From positions 1-17,164 of the forward strand of contig JAHEBG010000001.1 in the NCBI GenBank assembly GCA_024642445.1: a stretch of DNA of 17,164 nt. The letters are read 5' to 3'. The notes under the pieces were generated by a model. That model made no database searches and was not told the DNA's origin. It saw only the letters and a list, made by a program, of their open reading frames with translations. A program made the position numbers and the translations under genes. This DNA comes from Gammaproteobacteria bacterium. Lineage in GTDB: Bacteria > Pseudomonadota > Gammaproteobacteria > Xanthomonadales > Xanthomonadaceae. This document shows, piece by piece, positions 8,377 to 16,212 of this stretch. Within the stretch, counting starts at the first letter, position 1; every line of letters begins with the position of its first letter.

Positions 8377-8398
8377 TCAAAGCCGTGTTGCGCTTTGA
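8377..8398 (-). other. Hairpin between tRNA-fMet and the terminator
   Basis: TCAAAGC (8398-8392) pairs with GCTTTGA (8383-8377) around an 8-base loop, and flanking CTAG tetramers could extend the structure. It lies downstream of the mature tRNA end and upstream of the intrinsic terminator. In E. coli the segment between metY and rimP is also processed, so it could be a 3'-trailer processing or pausing element. Function unknown. Confidence 0.4.
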
Positions 8399-8435
8399 AC
8401 TAGCCTGCAGCCGATAATTGCGACTGCCTGGTAAC

Positions 8436-8512
<77 letters not shown>

Positions 8513-8525
8513 TCAGTGAACCGAC

Positions 8526-8555
8526 ATTATAGCGGACTTCACCCGCTACATACAA
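8526..8555 (-). promoter_or_regulatory. Promoter for the initiator tRNA and the nusA-infB cluster
   Basis: The minus strand has a perfect -10 TATAAT at 8531-8526 and a partial -35 TTGTAT at 8555-8550 with an 18-base spacer. The discriminator GTCGG is GC-rich, as in promoters under stringent control. Transcription should begin a few bases before the tRNA 5' end at 8512, leaving a short leader for RNase P to remove. The -35 box lies 8 bases past the nuoN stop codon. Confidence 0.75.
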
Positions 8556-8563
8556 GCCTTTGT

Positions 8564-10015
8564 TCAGCCGGCCGGAAATGCCTTAAGGCACCAAGACAAC
8601 AGCGTGTTGGAGAACACACCCAACAACAGCAATGCACTGGCATTCAAGACAAAGGCCGCACGCATATGGCCATCGCCGTGCACGGCAACGGTATCGTTAT
8701 CCGACGATTCGAAAAACATGGCGCGGATTAGCTTTAGGTAGTAGAAGGCACCGATAACGGCGCAAACCACGGCCAAAATCGCCAGCCACTGATAGCCCGC
8801 CTGCAAGGCGGCAACGATGACCTGAAGTTTTGCGAAGAAACCGAGGAACGGCGGAATACCGGCAAGCGATGCGATCACAAACAAAATCAGGAAGGCGAAG
8901 CCGGGGTTCTTGGCCCACAGTCCGCGAAAGTCGTCGATGGCATCGGCATCGAATCCGGCGCGGCTGAGCAGAATCAAGGAGCCGAACGCAGCTACCGCAG
9001 TGATGCCGTAGCTGAGCGCGTAGAACATGGCTGAGGCATAGCCGTTGGCATCGGCGGCCAGCAGCCCCAGGAACAGGAACCCGACATGGGAAATGGTGGA
9101 ATAGGCCAGCAGACGCTTGAAGCTGCTTTGCACCAACGCCATCAGGTTGCCCAACAACAATGATAAAGCAGCCAGACCGGCCATCAATGGCACCCAATCT
9201 GAAGCAAAGCCGCCGGAAGCCGACTCCAGCAGACGGTATGCCATGGCAAACGCCGCCATTTTCGGTGCCGAAGCGATAAATGCGGTTACTGCCGTCGGTG
9301 CGCCTTGGTAGACATCGGGTAACCACATATGGAACGGTGCTGCGCCGAACTTGAACGCAATACCGGCCAGAATGAACACTACACCCAGCTTGAACATCAA
9401 CGGCGATTGGCTCATGCCGGAGGCGGCATTGATGGCATCAAATTGCAGGCTGCCGGTTGCGCCGTACAGCATCGACATACCATAAAGAAGCAGACCGGAG
9501 GCAATGGCGCCAAGCACGAAGTACTTCATGGCCGCTTCCGAAACCAGTGGGTTATCGCGATCCATGGCTACAAGGCCATAAGAACTCAAAGCCAACATTT
9601 CCAGACCAAGATACAGAACGGTCATGTTTCCGGCGGAGATCATCAACAACATTCCCAGTACCGCGAACAGGCAGAGCACATAGAACTCGCCCTTGAACAT
9701 ATCGCGATCCACCAGGAACGGTTTGGCATACACGAAACTGAAGGCGGTAACTATGTAGATGCCAATCTTCAGCACATCGCCGGCAATATCCCTTATGAAC
9801 ATGCCACCGAACGCGGTAACGGTTGCAGCGCTCATGTCACGAACGGTCAACAGCACCGCAGCCAACAGTATCGCAATCGCAAGAAAATGCACCAACGCTT
9901 TGCGTTTGCCGCTGATGAACAGGTCAACCATCAACAGGGCAAAAGCAGCACCGCAGATGAACAGCTCCGGCAAAATGGTATGCAAATCGGCAAGATCAAA
10001 CAGGGGCGCAGTCAT
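8564..10015 (-). CDS. nuoN: NADH-quinone oxidoreductase subunit N
   Basis: NuoN is one of the three antiporter-like proton-pumping subunits of the complex I membrane arm. The 483-residue product is near the E. coli length (485) and is almost entirely hydrophobic, with about 14 membrane helices. It carries AFKFGAAPFHMWLPDVYQGAP, in which Lys222 is the channel lysine of the family, and KRLLAYSTISHVGFL. A frame running 20 codons further upstream overlaps nuoM and was rejected: the ATG at 10015 has a GAGGA site 7 bases upstream and begins where the family does. It is the last nuo gene, as is usual. It starts 10 bases after the nuoM stop, and no intrinsic terminator follows it. Confidence 0.97.
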   Translation of the reverse strand: MTAPLFDLADLHTILPELFICGAAFALLMVDLFISGKRKALVHFLAIAILLAAVLLTVRDMSAATVTAFGGMFIRDIAGDVLKIGIYIVTAFSFVYAKPFLVDRDMFKGEFYVLCLFAVLGMLLMISAGNMTVLYLGLEMLALSSYGLVAMDRDNPLVSEAAMKYFVLGAIASGLLLYGMSMLYGATGSLQFDAINAASGMSQSPLMFKLGVVFILAGIAFKFGAAPFHMWLPDVYQGAPTAVTAFIASAPKMAAFAMAYRLLESASGGFASDWVPLMAGLAALSLLLGNLMALVQSSFKRLLAYSTISHVGFLFLGLLAADANGYASAMFYALSYGITAVAAFGSLILLSRAGFDADAIDDFRGLWAKNPGFAFLILFVIASLAGIPPFLGFFAKLQVIVAALQAGYQWLAILAVVCAVIGAFYYLKLIRAMFFESSDNDTVAVHGDGHMRAAFVLNASALLLLGVFSNTLLSWCLKAFPAG

Positions 10016-10025
10016 GAACGGTTCC

Positions 10026-11540
10026 TCAAAGTTTACTTTGCACGATGTGATCGACCAGCGCCGCAATCGGCGCATCCATCAATTCCACCAATGGCTTCGG
10101 ATAGACACCCAGAGCCAAAACACCCAGGGCAAACAACCCCAGCATCCAGGCTTCGCGTGCATTAATGTCGGTGAGCTCTGCCACATGACGGTTGGCGATA
10201 TCGCCGAAAACCACGCGTTTCACCATCCATAGCGTGTAGGCGGCACCCAAAATCAGAGTGAACGCGGCAAAGAAGGCAATCAGCGGATGTGCTTGGAACG
10301 CCGCGATGATGACCATAAATTCACCGACGAAGCCGCTGGTGCCCGGTAGCCCGGCATTGGCCATGGCAAACAGCACGAAGAATCCGGCAAACCACGGCAT
10401 GGTGTTGATCACGCCGCCGTAATCTTTGATCATCCGGCTATGCATACGGTCGTAGAGCACGCCCACGCAACTGAACATTGCGCCGGAAATGAAGCCATGC
10501 GAGATCATCTGCACCATACCGCCCTGCAGACTCAGACGGGCGCCTTCCAGATTTCCATCCTGGCGCACCATTGAGAATACGATGAAGCTGGCCAGCGTTA
10601 CGAAGCCCATATGCGCAATCGACGAATATGCGATCAGCTTTTTCATGTCTTCCTGCACCAAAGCCACGAAGCCGATATAGACCACCGCTATCAACGAAAG
10701 CACAATCACCAGCCAGGCCCATTCGGTAGAAGCATCCGGTACGATCGGCAGCGTGAAACGCAGGAACCCGTAACCGCCGATTTTCAGCATGATGGCTGCC
10801 AGAATTACCGATCCGCCGGTTGGCGCTTCCACGTGCGCATCCGGCAACCAGGTGTGGACCGGCACCATAGGCACTTTCACCGAGAAAGCAGCAAGAAATG
10901 CGAAGAACAACCACATCTGTTCTGTAGCATTAAGTGGCAGATTGGCCCATGTGGCAAGATCGAAACTGCCCGACTTCAGGTACAGATAGACCAAGCCGAT
11001 CAGCATGAACACCGAGCCGAGGAAGGTGTAAAGGAAGAACTTGACGCTGGCGTAGATTCGGCGCGGCCCACCCCAGATACCGATGATGATGAACATCGGA
11101 ATCAGCATACCTTCGAAGAATATGTAGAACAGCACGGCATCAAGCGCGCAGAACACGCCAATCATCAAACCTTCAAGCACCAGCATGGCGGCGAAGTATT
11201 GATGTACGCGGTTGTCGATGGAGTTCCAGGAACCGACCAGCACCAGAATGGTGGTGAAGGTGGTCAGCAGAATAAGTGCCACTGAAATGCCATCTACACC
11301 CAGACTGTAATTGATGTTGAAGCCCGGCAACCATGGCATCTGCTCCACGAACTGCATACCGGCGGTGCTTTGATCCAGCCCCAGATACAGTTGTATGCTG
11401 AGCATGAATGTGGCCACGGTAACCAGAAGCGCCAGAATTTTGGCACTGCCCATGCGGCGGTCGCCCATCAGGAAGGTTAACAGGCCGCCAAGTATGGGTA
11501 GCCAGATGAGGGAGCTGAGTAACGGCAGATGTATGCCCAT
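10026..11540 (-). CDS. nuoM: NADH-quinone oxidoreductase subunit M
   Basis: NuoM is the second antiporter-like proton pump of complex I. The 504-residue product has about 14 membrane helices. Residues important in the family are present: Glu143 in FFEGMLIPMF, Lys222 in KVPMVPVHTWLPDAHVEAP and Lys253 in MLKIGGYGFLRF. The spacing of the two lysines is the same as in E. coli NuoM (31 residues). It starts 18 bases after the nuoL stop with an AAGGA site 8 bases before its ATG, and its own stop (TGAGGAAC) overlaps the ribosome site of nuoN. Confidence 0.97.
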   Translation of the reverse strand: MGIHLPLLSSLIWLPILGGLLTFLMGDRRMGSAKILALLVTVATFMLSIQLYLGLDQSTAGMQFVEQMPWLPGFNINYSLGVDGISVALILLTTFTTILVLVGSWNSIDNRVHQYFAAMLVLEGLMIGVFCALDAVLFYIFFEGMLIPMFIIIGIWGGPRRIYASVKFFLYTFLGSVFMLIGLVYLYLKSGSFDLATWANLPLNATEQMWLFFAFLAAFSVKVPMVPVHTWLPDAHVEAPTGGSVILAAIMLKIGGYGFLRFTLPIVPDASTEWAWLVIVLSLIAVVYIGFVALVQEDMKKLIAYSSIAHMGFVTLASFIVFSMVRQDGNLEGARLSLQGGMVQMISHGFISGAMFSCVGVLYDRMHSRMIKDYGGVINTMPWFAGFFVLFAMANAGLPGTSGFVGEFMVIIAAFQAHPLIAFFAAFTLILGAAYTLWMVKRVVFGDIANRHVAELTDINAREAWMLGLFALGVLALGVYPKPLVELMDAPIAALVDHIVQSKL

Positions 11541-11558
11541 GCGATTCTTCCTTAATCC

Positions 11559-13676
11559 TTATTCTGCAATGACACGTGAGACCATGGCCAGCAATACAAT
11601 CAGCCCGAGAATCATGGCAAAGGCATAGGTGGTAAGACGGCCGTTCTGTGTGCCACGCAAGGCGCGTGCGACACCGCCGACCAGGCGTGCGCTGCCATTG
11701 ACCATCACTCCGTCAATCAAACCGGCATCCAGATATTTCCAGGCGCGCTTGCCCAAGGCAATGCCGCCGCCGGCAAACCCCTTGATCCACAGGTCATCAA
11801 ACCCGTACTTGTTTTCCAATACACGGATCGGCAAAGCGAACAGTTTCTGGGCACGCTCGGCAACGCGGATGTTGAACAGATAGATGTACGTGGCCAAGGC
11901 GAATCCGGCAACAGCCAGCACGAACGGCCACTGGGTCATGCCGTGCAATGCGAAAGCCACGGGGCCGTGGAATTCCTCGCCAAGAATGGCAATGACATCG
12001 TTCTGTGGCAGAACCTCGATGGCACCGGTGAAGTAGCCTCCGAACAGCATCGGGCCCACAGTGAAGAACCCGATGAAAATCGACGGGACGGCCAGCAGGA
12101 TCAACGGCACCGTGACCACCCAGGGTGACTCGTGCGGAACACCGCCGTGTCCGTGATGGTCGTCGTGGTCATGCCCTGCATGGGCTTCGTGAGAATCGTT
12201 GCCATGGATTTCATGTGGTTCAACGGCATGCGAATCGGCAGCATGGGTATCGAAGCGCTCCTTGCCATGGAAGGTCATATACAGCAATCGGAAACTGTAG
12301 AAGCTGGTAACGAAAACACCAAGCAAAACGGCGGCGTAAGCATAGGTATTGATCCAATGTCCGCCGTGTGCCGCGTGTTTCGCTGCTTCAATGATGGTGT
12401 CTTTGGAATAGAACCCGGAAAAGAACGGTGTTCCAACCAGCGCCAACGTGCCGATCAGACTGGTCCAATAGGTAATAGGCATGTACTTCTTCAGCCCGCC
12501 CATCTTGCGCATGTCCTGCTCGTGGTGCATGCCGATGATGACCGAACCGGCGGCCAGGAACAGCAACGCTTTGAAGAAAGCATGGGTCATGAGATGGAAT
12601 ACAGCTGCCGAGTAAGCAGAGACGCCGAGTGCGACGGTCATGTAGCCGAGTTGCGACAGCGTGGAATAGGCCACCACGCGCTTGACATCATTCTGGATGA
12701 TGCCGATGAGACCTGTGAACAATGCAGTGGTGGCGCCGATGAACAAGACAAAATGCAAAGCCGTCGGGCTCAGCTCGAAAATGGGTGACATGCGTGCCAC
12801 CATGAAAATGCCGGCCGTGACCATGGTTGCTGCATGGATCAGTGCTGAAATCGGCGTAGGGCCTTCCATCGAATCCGGTAGCCAGACATGCAGTGGCACC
12901 TGTGCCGATTTGCCCATGGCGCCAATGAACAGCGTGATGGCGATGAATGTTACTGCCGATACGTCCCATGCCGTGAATTGCATGCCCCACAAGGTGAAGG
13001 CCGGAATCAATTCGATGACGGCTTCGGATACCGCGCTGATCTTGCTGAAAGCAATGGAATAGTCCAGTGTGCCGGTGAAATACACCACGGCACAGATGCC
13101 GAGCAGGAAACCGAAATCGCCAACGCGGTTGACCAGAAAGGCCTTGAGGTTGGCGAAAATTGCGGTTGGCCGCTTGTACCAGAATCCGATCAGCAGATAC
13201 GACACCAGACCCACAGCTTCCCAACCGAAAAACAACTGCAGGAAGTTGTTGCTCATCACCAGCATCAGCATCGAAAACGTAAATAACGAGATGTAGCTGA
13301 AGAAGCGTTGATAGCCGGGATCATCCTGCATATAACCGATGGTATAGACATGCACCAGCAGGGATACAAAGGTAACCACCACCATCATCATCGCAGTCAG
13401 ACGATCGACCATGAACCCGACATGCGCTGAAAACTGCCCGGATTCGAAAAAGGTGTAGATGTTCTGATTGAATGGCAGTGCGTTTTCATATACGAACTGG
13501 CCCAGCACGTAGATCGAGAGCACGCAGCTCAGCAGCACCAGCGCAATGGTGACCCAATGCGCGCCTGCGCGCCCGATCTGACGACCGAACAGTCCGGCAA
13601 GTACCGCACCGGCAAGTGGCGCCAATGCGATGACCAGCAGCATGGGCAGGGATAACAGTGTCGGTTCAGTCAGCAT
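11559..13676 (-). CDS. nuoL: NADH-quinone oxidoreductase subunit L
   Basis: NuoL is the distal antiporter-like pump of complex I, with a long lateral C-terminal helix that clamps the membrane arm. The product is 705 residues, longer than the 613 of E. coli. Glu153 in FGWEAVGLVSYLLIGFW and Lys256 in GKSAQVPLHVWLPDSM are the expected channel residues, and KRVVAYSTLSQLGYM and SGFYSKD follow. Part of the extra length is a soluble insert at about residues 470-515 with 13 histidines in 46 residues, between two membrane helices. The final part has one more membrane segment at the C-terminus. It starts 4 bases after the nuoK stop, with AAGG upstream inside nuoK. Confidence 0.97.
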   Translation of the reverse strand: MLTEPTLLSLPMLLVIALAPLAGAVLAGLFGRQIGRAGAHWVTIALVLLSCVLSIYVLGQFVYENALPFNQNIYTFFESGQFSAHVGFMVDRLTAMMMVVVTFVSLLVHVYTIGYMQDDPGYQRFFSYISLFTFSMLMLVMSNNFLQLFFGWEAVGLVSYLLIGFWYKRPTAIFANLKAFLVNRVGDFGFLLGICAVVYFTGTLDYSIAFSKISAVSEAVIELIPAFTLWGMQFTAWDVSAVTFIAITLFIGAMGKSAQVPLHVWLPDSMEGPTPISALIHAATMVTAGIFMVARMSPIFELSPTALHFVLFIGATTALFTGLIGIIQNDVKRVVAYSTLSQLGYMTVALGVSAYSAAVFHLMTHAFFKALLFLAAGSVIIGMHHEQDMRKMGGLKKYMPITYWTSLIGTLALVGTPFFSGFYSKDTIIEAAKHAAHGGHWINTYAYAAVLLGVFVTSFYSFRLLYMTFHGKERFDTHAADSHAVEPHEIHGNDSHEAHAGHDHDDHHGHGGVPHESPWVVTVPLILLAVPSIFIGFFTVGPMLFGGYFTGAIEVLPQNDVIAILGEEFHGPVAFALHGMTQWPFVLAVAGFALATYIYLFNIRVAERAQKLFALPIRVLENKYGFDDLWIKGFAGGGIALGKRAWKYLDAGLIDGVMVNGSARLVGGVARALRGTQNGRLTTYAFAMILGLIVLLAMVSRVIAE

Positions 13677-13680
13677 CGCA

Positions 13681-13986
13681 TCAGCCTTTCAGGGAGTTCA
13701 GCTCGGCCACATTGATGGTGCGGCGGTTACGGAATAAAGTGACCAGAATGGCCAAGCCGATGGCAGCTTCCGAAGCCGCAACGGTCAGGATGAAAAACAC
13801 GAATATCTGGCCATCGACATCGCCGAGAAAACGCGAGAATGCCACGAAGTTGACGTTGACCGACAACAACATGAGTTCAATGCACATCAGCAGAAGAATC
13901 AGGTTTTTACGGTTGATGATGATGCCGGCGATACTCAGGCTGAAAAGCACAGCACCAAAAACAAGATAGTGTTCGAGCGTAATCAT
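13681..13986 (-). CDS. nuoK: NADH-quinone oxidoreductase subunit K
   Basis: NuoK is a small three-helix subunit (MrpC-like) that links the antiporter subunits to the quinone module. The 101-residue product has the standard length. It has the two membrane glutamates needed for coupling, Glu37 in [12 protein letters not shown] and Glu73 in [13 protein letters not shown], equivalent to Glu36 and Glu72 of E. coli. Its ATG overlaps the nuoJ stop by four bases (ATGA), which suggests translational coupling. Confidence 0.98.
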   Translation of the reverse strand: MITLEHYLVFGAVLFSLSIAGIIINRKNLILLLMCIELMLLSVNVNFVAFSRFLGDVDGQIFVFFILTVAASEAAIGLAILVTLFRNRRTINVAELNSLKG

Positions 13987-14615
13987 TTGGCCTCCGAAGT
14001 GGAACCGTCGGTTTTCGTTGATGCCGCCATCTTGATCAGGCGGACGCGGTCGGCCTTGCGGACCATGACCTGCTCACTCGGATCCTGTGTTTTGGTGCCC
14101 TGTCGCCGACGTAAGGTCAGCAGTACAGCAACGATTACTGCAATGGTGAGGATGACAGCAGCCATTTCGAACGGAAGCATGTAACGGCTGAACAACGAAT
14201 CGGCAATCCAATGCAGATTGCTGCTGTGAGTAGTCAGCGCCGGATCCTGAACTGACAATGCCACCGAGCTGCCCTGCCCTGCGCCGATCAACAACAGGAT
14301 TTCGGCCAACATGACCAAAGCAACGGCAATCGCCAGCGGAAAAAGTTTGATGAAGCCTTCGCGCTTTGGCGCTGAATGCACATCAAGCATCATTACTACG
14401 AACAGGAACAGGATCATCACCGCGCCGATATAGACCAAAACAAGGACGATACCGAGGAATTCGGCCTGAAGCAGCAACCACAGGCAAGCGGTTGAAAAAA
14501 ACGTCAGCACCAAGCTCAACACCGAGTGCACCGGGTTTTTCAGCGTAATTACGGCTACTGCGGATGCCACCGCGACCGCGGCGAAAAGATAGAAAGCCAT
14601 TAATGCGAAAGTCAT
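13983..14615 (-). CDS. nuoJ: NADH-quinone oxidoreductase subunit J
   Basis: NuoJ is a membrane subunit next to NuoK and NuoH that takes part in coupling quinone reduction to proton transfer. The 210-residue product has five predicted membrane helices, with the conserved [13 protein letters not shown] and [18 protein letters not shown] stretches. The latter contains the pi-bulge helix region known in complex I structures. The last 40 or so residues form a basic hydrophilic tail, making it a little longer than the E. coli protein (184). The ATG is preceded by GGAG at 8 bases, and nuoI ends 11 bases upstream. Confidence 0.96.
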   Translation of the reverse strand: MTFALMAFYLFAAVAVASAVAVITLKNPVHSVLSLVLTFFSTACLWLLLQAEFLGIVLVLVYIGAVMILFLFVVMMLDVHSAPKREGFIKLFPLAIAVALVMLAEILLLIGAGQGSSVALSVQDPALTTHSSNLHWIADSLFSRYMLPFEMAAVILTIAVIVAVLLTLRRRQGTKTQDPSEQVMVRKADRVRLIKMAASTKTDGSTSEAK

Positions 14616-14626
14616 GCCTTCATCTC

Positions 14627-15115
14627 CTATCGAAAGGCCGCATCGGCACTGCGGCGTTCGGCGATTTCCGCTTCGAAGCGATCGCCAATAGCCAGAAGTT
14701 GCGGTTTGCTGACCACGTTTTCACCCCGGTTTTCGAAGTGGTATTCATGGATGTGGGTCTCGACAATCGAATCGACCGGGCAGCTTTCTTCGCAGAATCC
14801 GCAGAAGATGCACTTGAACAGATCGATATCGTACCGGGTGGTGCGTCGCTGGCCGTCTTCGCGCGGCGCCGAATCGATGGTAATGGCCAGTGCCGGGCAC
14901 ACCGCTTCGCACAGCTTGCAGGCGATGCAACGCTCTTCGCCGTTGGGGTAGCGGCGCAGGGCGTGTAGCCCGCGAAAGCGGCTGGATTGCGGGAATTTCT
15001 CGAACGGGTAATTGACGTTGTACTTGGGCTTGAACATGTAACCCAGCGTCAACCAGAGGCCTTGGATGAACTCCACCAGCATAAGGCTCTTGAGGTAATT
15101 GAACAGACGGATCAT
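14627..15115 (-). CDS. nuoI: NADH-quinone oxidoreductase subunit I (two 4Fe-4S clusters)
   Basis: NuoI carries clusters N6a and N6b, which pass electrons from NuoG towards NuoB and the quinone site. The product is 162 residues. An amphipathic N-terminal segment is followed by [12 protein letters not shown] (Cys63, 66, 69, 73) and [12 protein letters not shown] (Cys102, 105, 108, 112). These are two complete C-x2-C-x2-C-x3-CP motifs. A frame starting 10 codons earlier overlaps nuoH and was rejected, because the ATG at 15115 has GAGG 6 bases upstream and gives the usual length. The C-terminal [20 protein letters not shown] closely resembles what I recall of Xanthomonas NuoI. Confidence 0.97.
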   Translation of the reverse strand: MIRLFNYLKSLMLVEFIQGLWLTLGYMFKPKYNVNYPFEKFPQSSRFRGLHALRRYPNGEERCIACKLCEAVCPALAITIDSAPREDGQRRTTRYDIDLFKCIFCGFCEESCPVDSIVETHIHEYHFENRGENVVSKPQLLAIGDRFEAEIAERRSADAAFR

Positions 15116-15123
15116 AGGTATCC

Positions 15124-16212
15124 TCAGGCTCCCAGTACGAACCAATTGTTGTAAGCCGCCACTGCGGTCACCATGATCCAGACAATGGTGATCGGAATGA
15201 ATACCTTCCAGCCCAGACGCATGATCTGGTCATAGCGGTAACGCGGGAAGCTGGCACGGAACCAGACGAAACAAAATGCGAAGAACAAGGCTTTGGCGAA
15301 CAGCCAATGGGTTCCTGGCATAGCCAACAGACCTAGAGCGCCGTCAGCAGACAGCCAGCCCTGAAACGGTGAAAGCCATCCGCCCAGAAACAACAGCGCG
15401 GTCAGGAAGCTGACCAGAATCATGTTGGCGTATTCGGCCAGGAAGAAAATGGCGAAAGCAGAGCCCGAATATTCCACGTGGAAACCCGCCACGATTTCCG
15501 ATTCACCCTCGGCGACATCGAACGGTGCGCGATTGGTTTCTGCGGTGCCCGAAATGAAATACACCACGAACAGAGGAAACAGGGGCACGAAGAACCACTC
15601 CAGGAATCCGGCATCGCCGCGTTGGGCGTTGACGATTTCTGTGACATTCATGCTGCCGGCAGCCACCAGAACACCTACCAGCGCAAAGCCCATGGCAATT
15701 TCATAACTGATGACCTGCGAGGCCGCACGCAACGCACCCATTACCGCATATTTGGAGTTTGAAGCCCAGCCGCCCAGAATGATGCCGTATACCCCCATCG
15801 AGGTCAGTGCCAGAAGCATCAGGATACCGGCATTGATATCGGCCAAAACCAGCGGGCCAGTGTCGTTTTCACCGAACGGCACCAGAGCCCAAGCAGCGAA
15901 TGCCGGCGCCAGCGCCAACAAGGGCGCCAAACGATACAGAAACGGGCTGGCCATGCTCGGTGTAATCAGTTCCTTGAACAGCATCTTGAACACATCGGCA
16001 AACGCTTGGATGACGCCAATGCCGAAAATCCGGCCAACATACTGCGGCCCCTGACGGACATGCATCCAGCCGATGATCTTGCGTTCGAATAGAGTGTAGA
16101 ACGCCACCGAAATAATGAGCGGCAACATGACCACGATGATTTTCAGCAGCAGCCAGACCAATTCGCCGAACAGGCCGAATTGAATCAGGAATTCGCGCAG
16201 GAGATCGATCAC
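15124..16212 (-). CDS. nuoH: NADH-quinone oxidoreductase subunit H
   Basis: NuoH forms the quinone chamber at the junction of the peripheral and membrane arms of complex I. The product is 362 residues with eight or nine membrane helices. Family signatures are [19 protein letters not shown], the [20 protein letters not shown] loop that faces the quinone site, and [19 protein letters not shown] near the C-terminus. The start chosen is GTG at 16212, which overlaps the nuoG stop by four bases (GTGA) and has GAGG 8 bases upstream. A 22-codon longer frame inside nuoG has no family similarity and was rejected. nuoI follows 8 bases after its stop. Confidence 0.95.
   Translation of the reverse strand: MIDLLREFLIQFGLFGELVWLLLKIIVVMLPLIISVAFYTLFERKIIGWMHVRQGPQYVGRIFGIGVIQAFADVFKMLFKELITPSMASPFLYRLAPLLALAPAFAAWALVPFGENDTGPLVLADINAGILMLLALTSMGVYGIILGGWASNSKYAVMGALRAASQVISYEIAMGFALVGVLVAAGSMNVTEIVNAQRGDAGFLEWFFVPLFPLFVVYFISGTAETNRAPFDVAEGESEIVAGFHVEYSGSAFAIFFLAEYANMILVSFLTALLFLGGWLSPFQGWLSADGALGLLAMPGTHWLFAKALFFAFCFVWFRASFPRYRYDQIMRLGWKVFIPITIVWIMVTAVAAYNNWFVLGA

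Noticed and set aside
8294..8380. A 29-codon N-terminal extension of rimP
   Set aside because: It would encode the terminator stem, lacks family similarity and ignores the strong AAGGAG site before the ATG at 8293.
8531..8547. Inverted repeat AGCGG/CCGCT after nuoN as a possible nuo terminator
   Set aside because: The stem is only 5 bp, no T-run follows on either strand, and it overlaps the spacer and -10 box of the tRNA promoter.
10016..10075. A 20-codon N-terminal extension of nuoN
   Set aside because: It overlaps the nuoM end and has no family similarity; a good ribosome site precedes the ATG at 10015.
9329..10165. A 278-codon plus-strand open frame opposite nuoN and the nuoM end
   Set aside because: Its product is hydrophilic and rich in His and Gln, as expected for the complement of membrane-protein codons. 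It crosses the nuoM-nuoN boundary.
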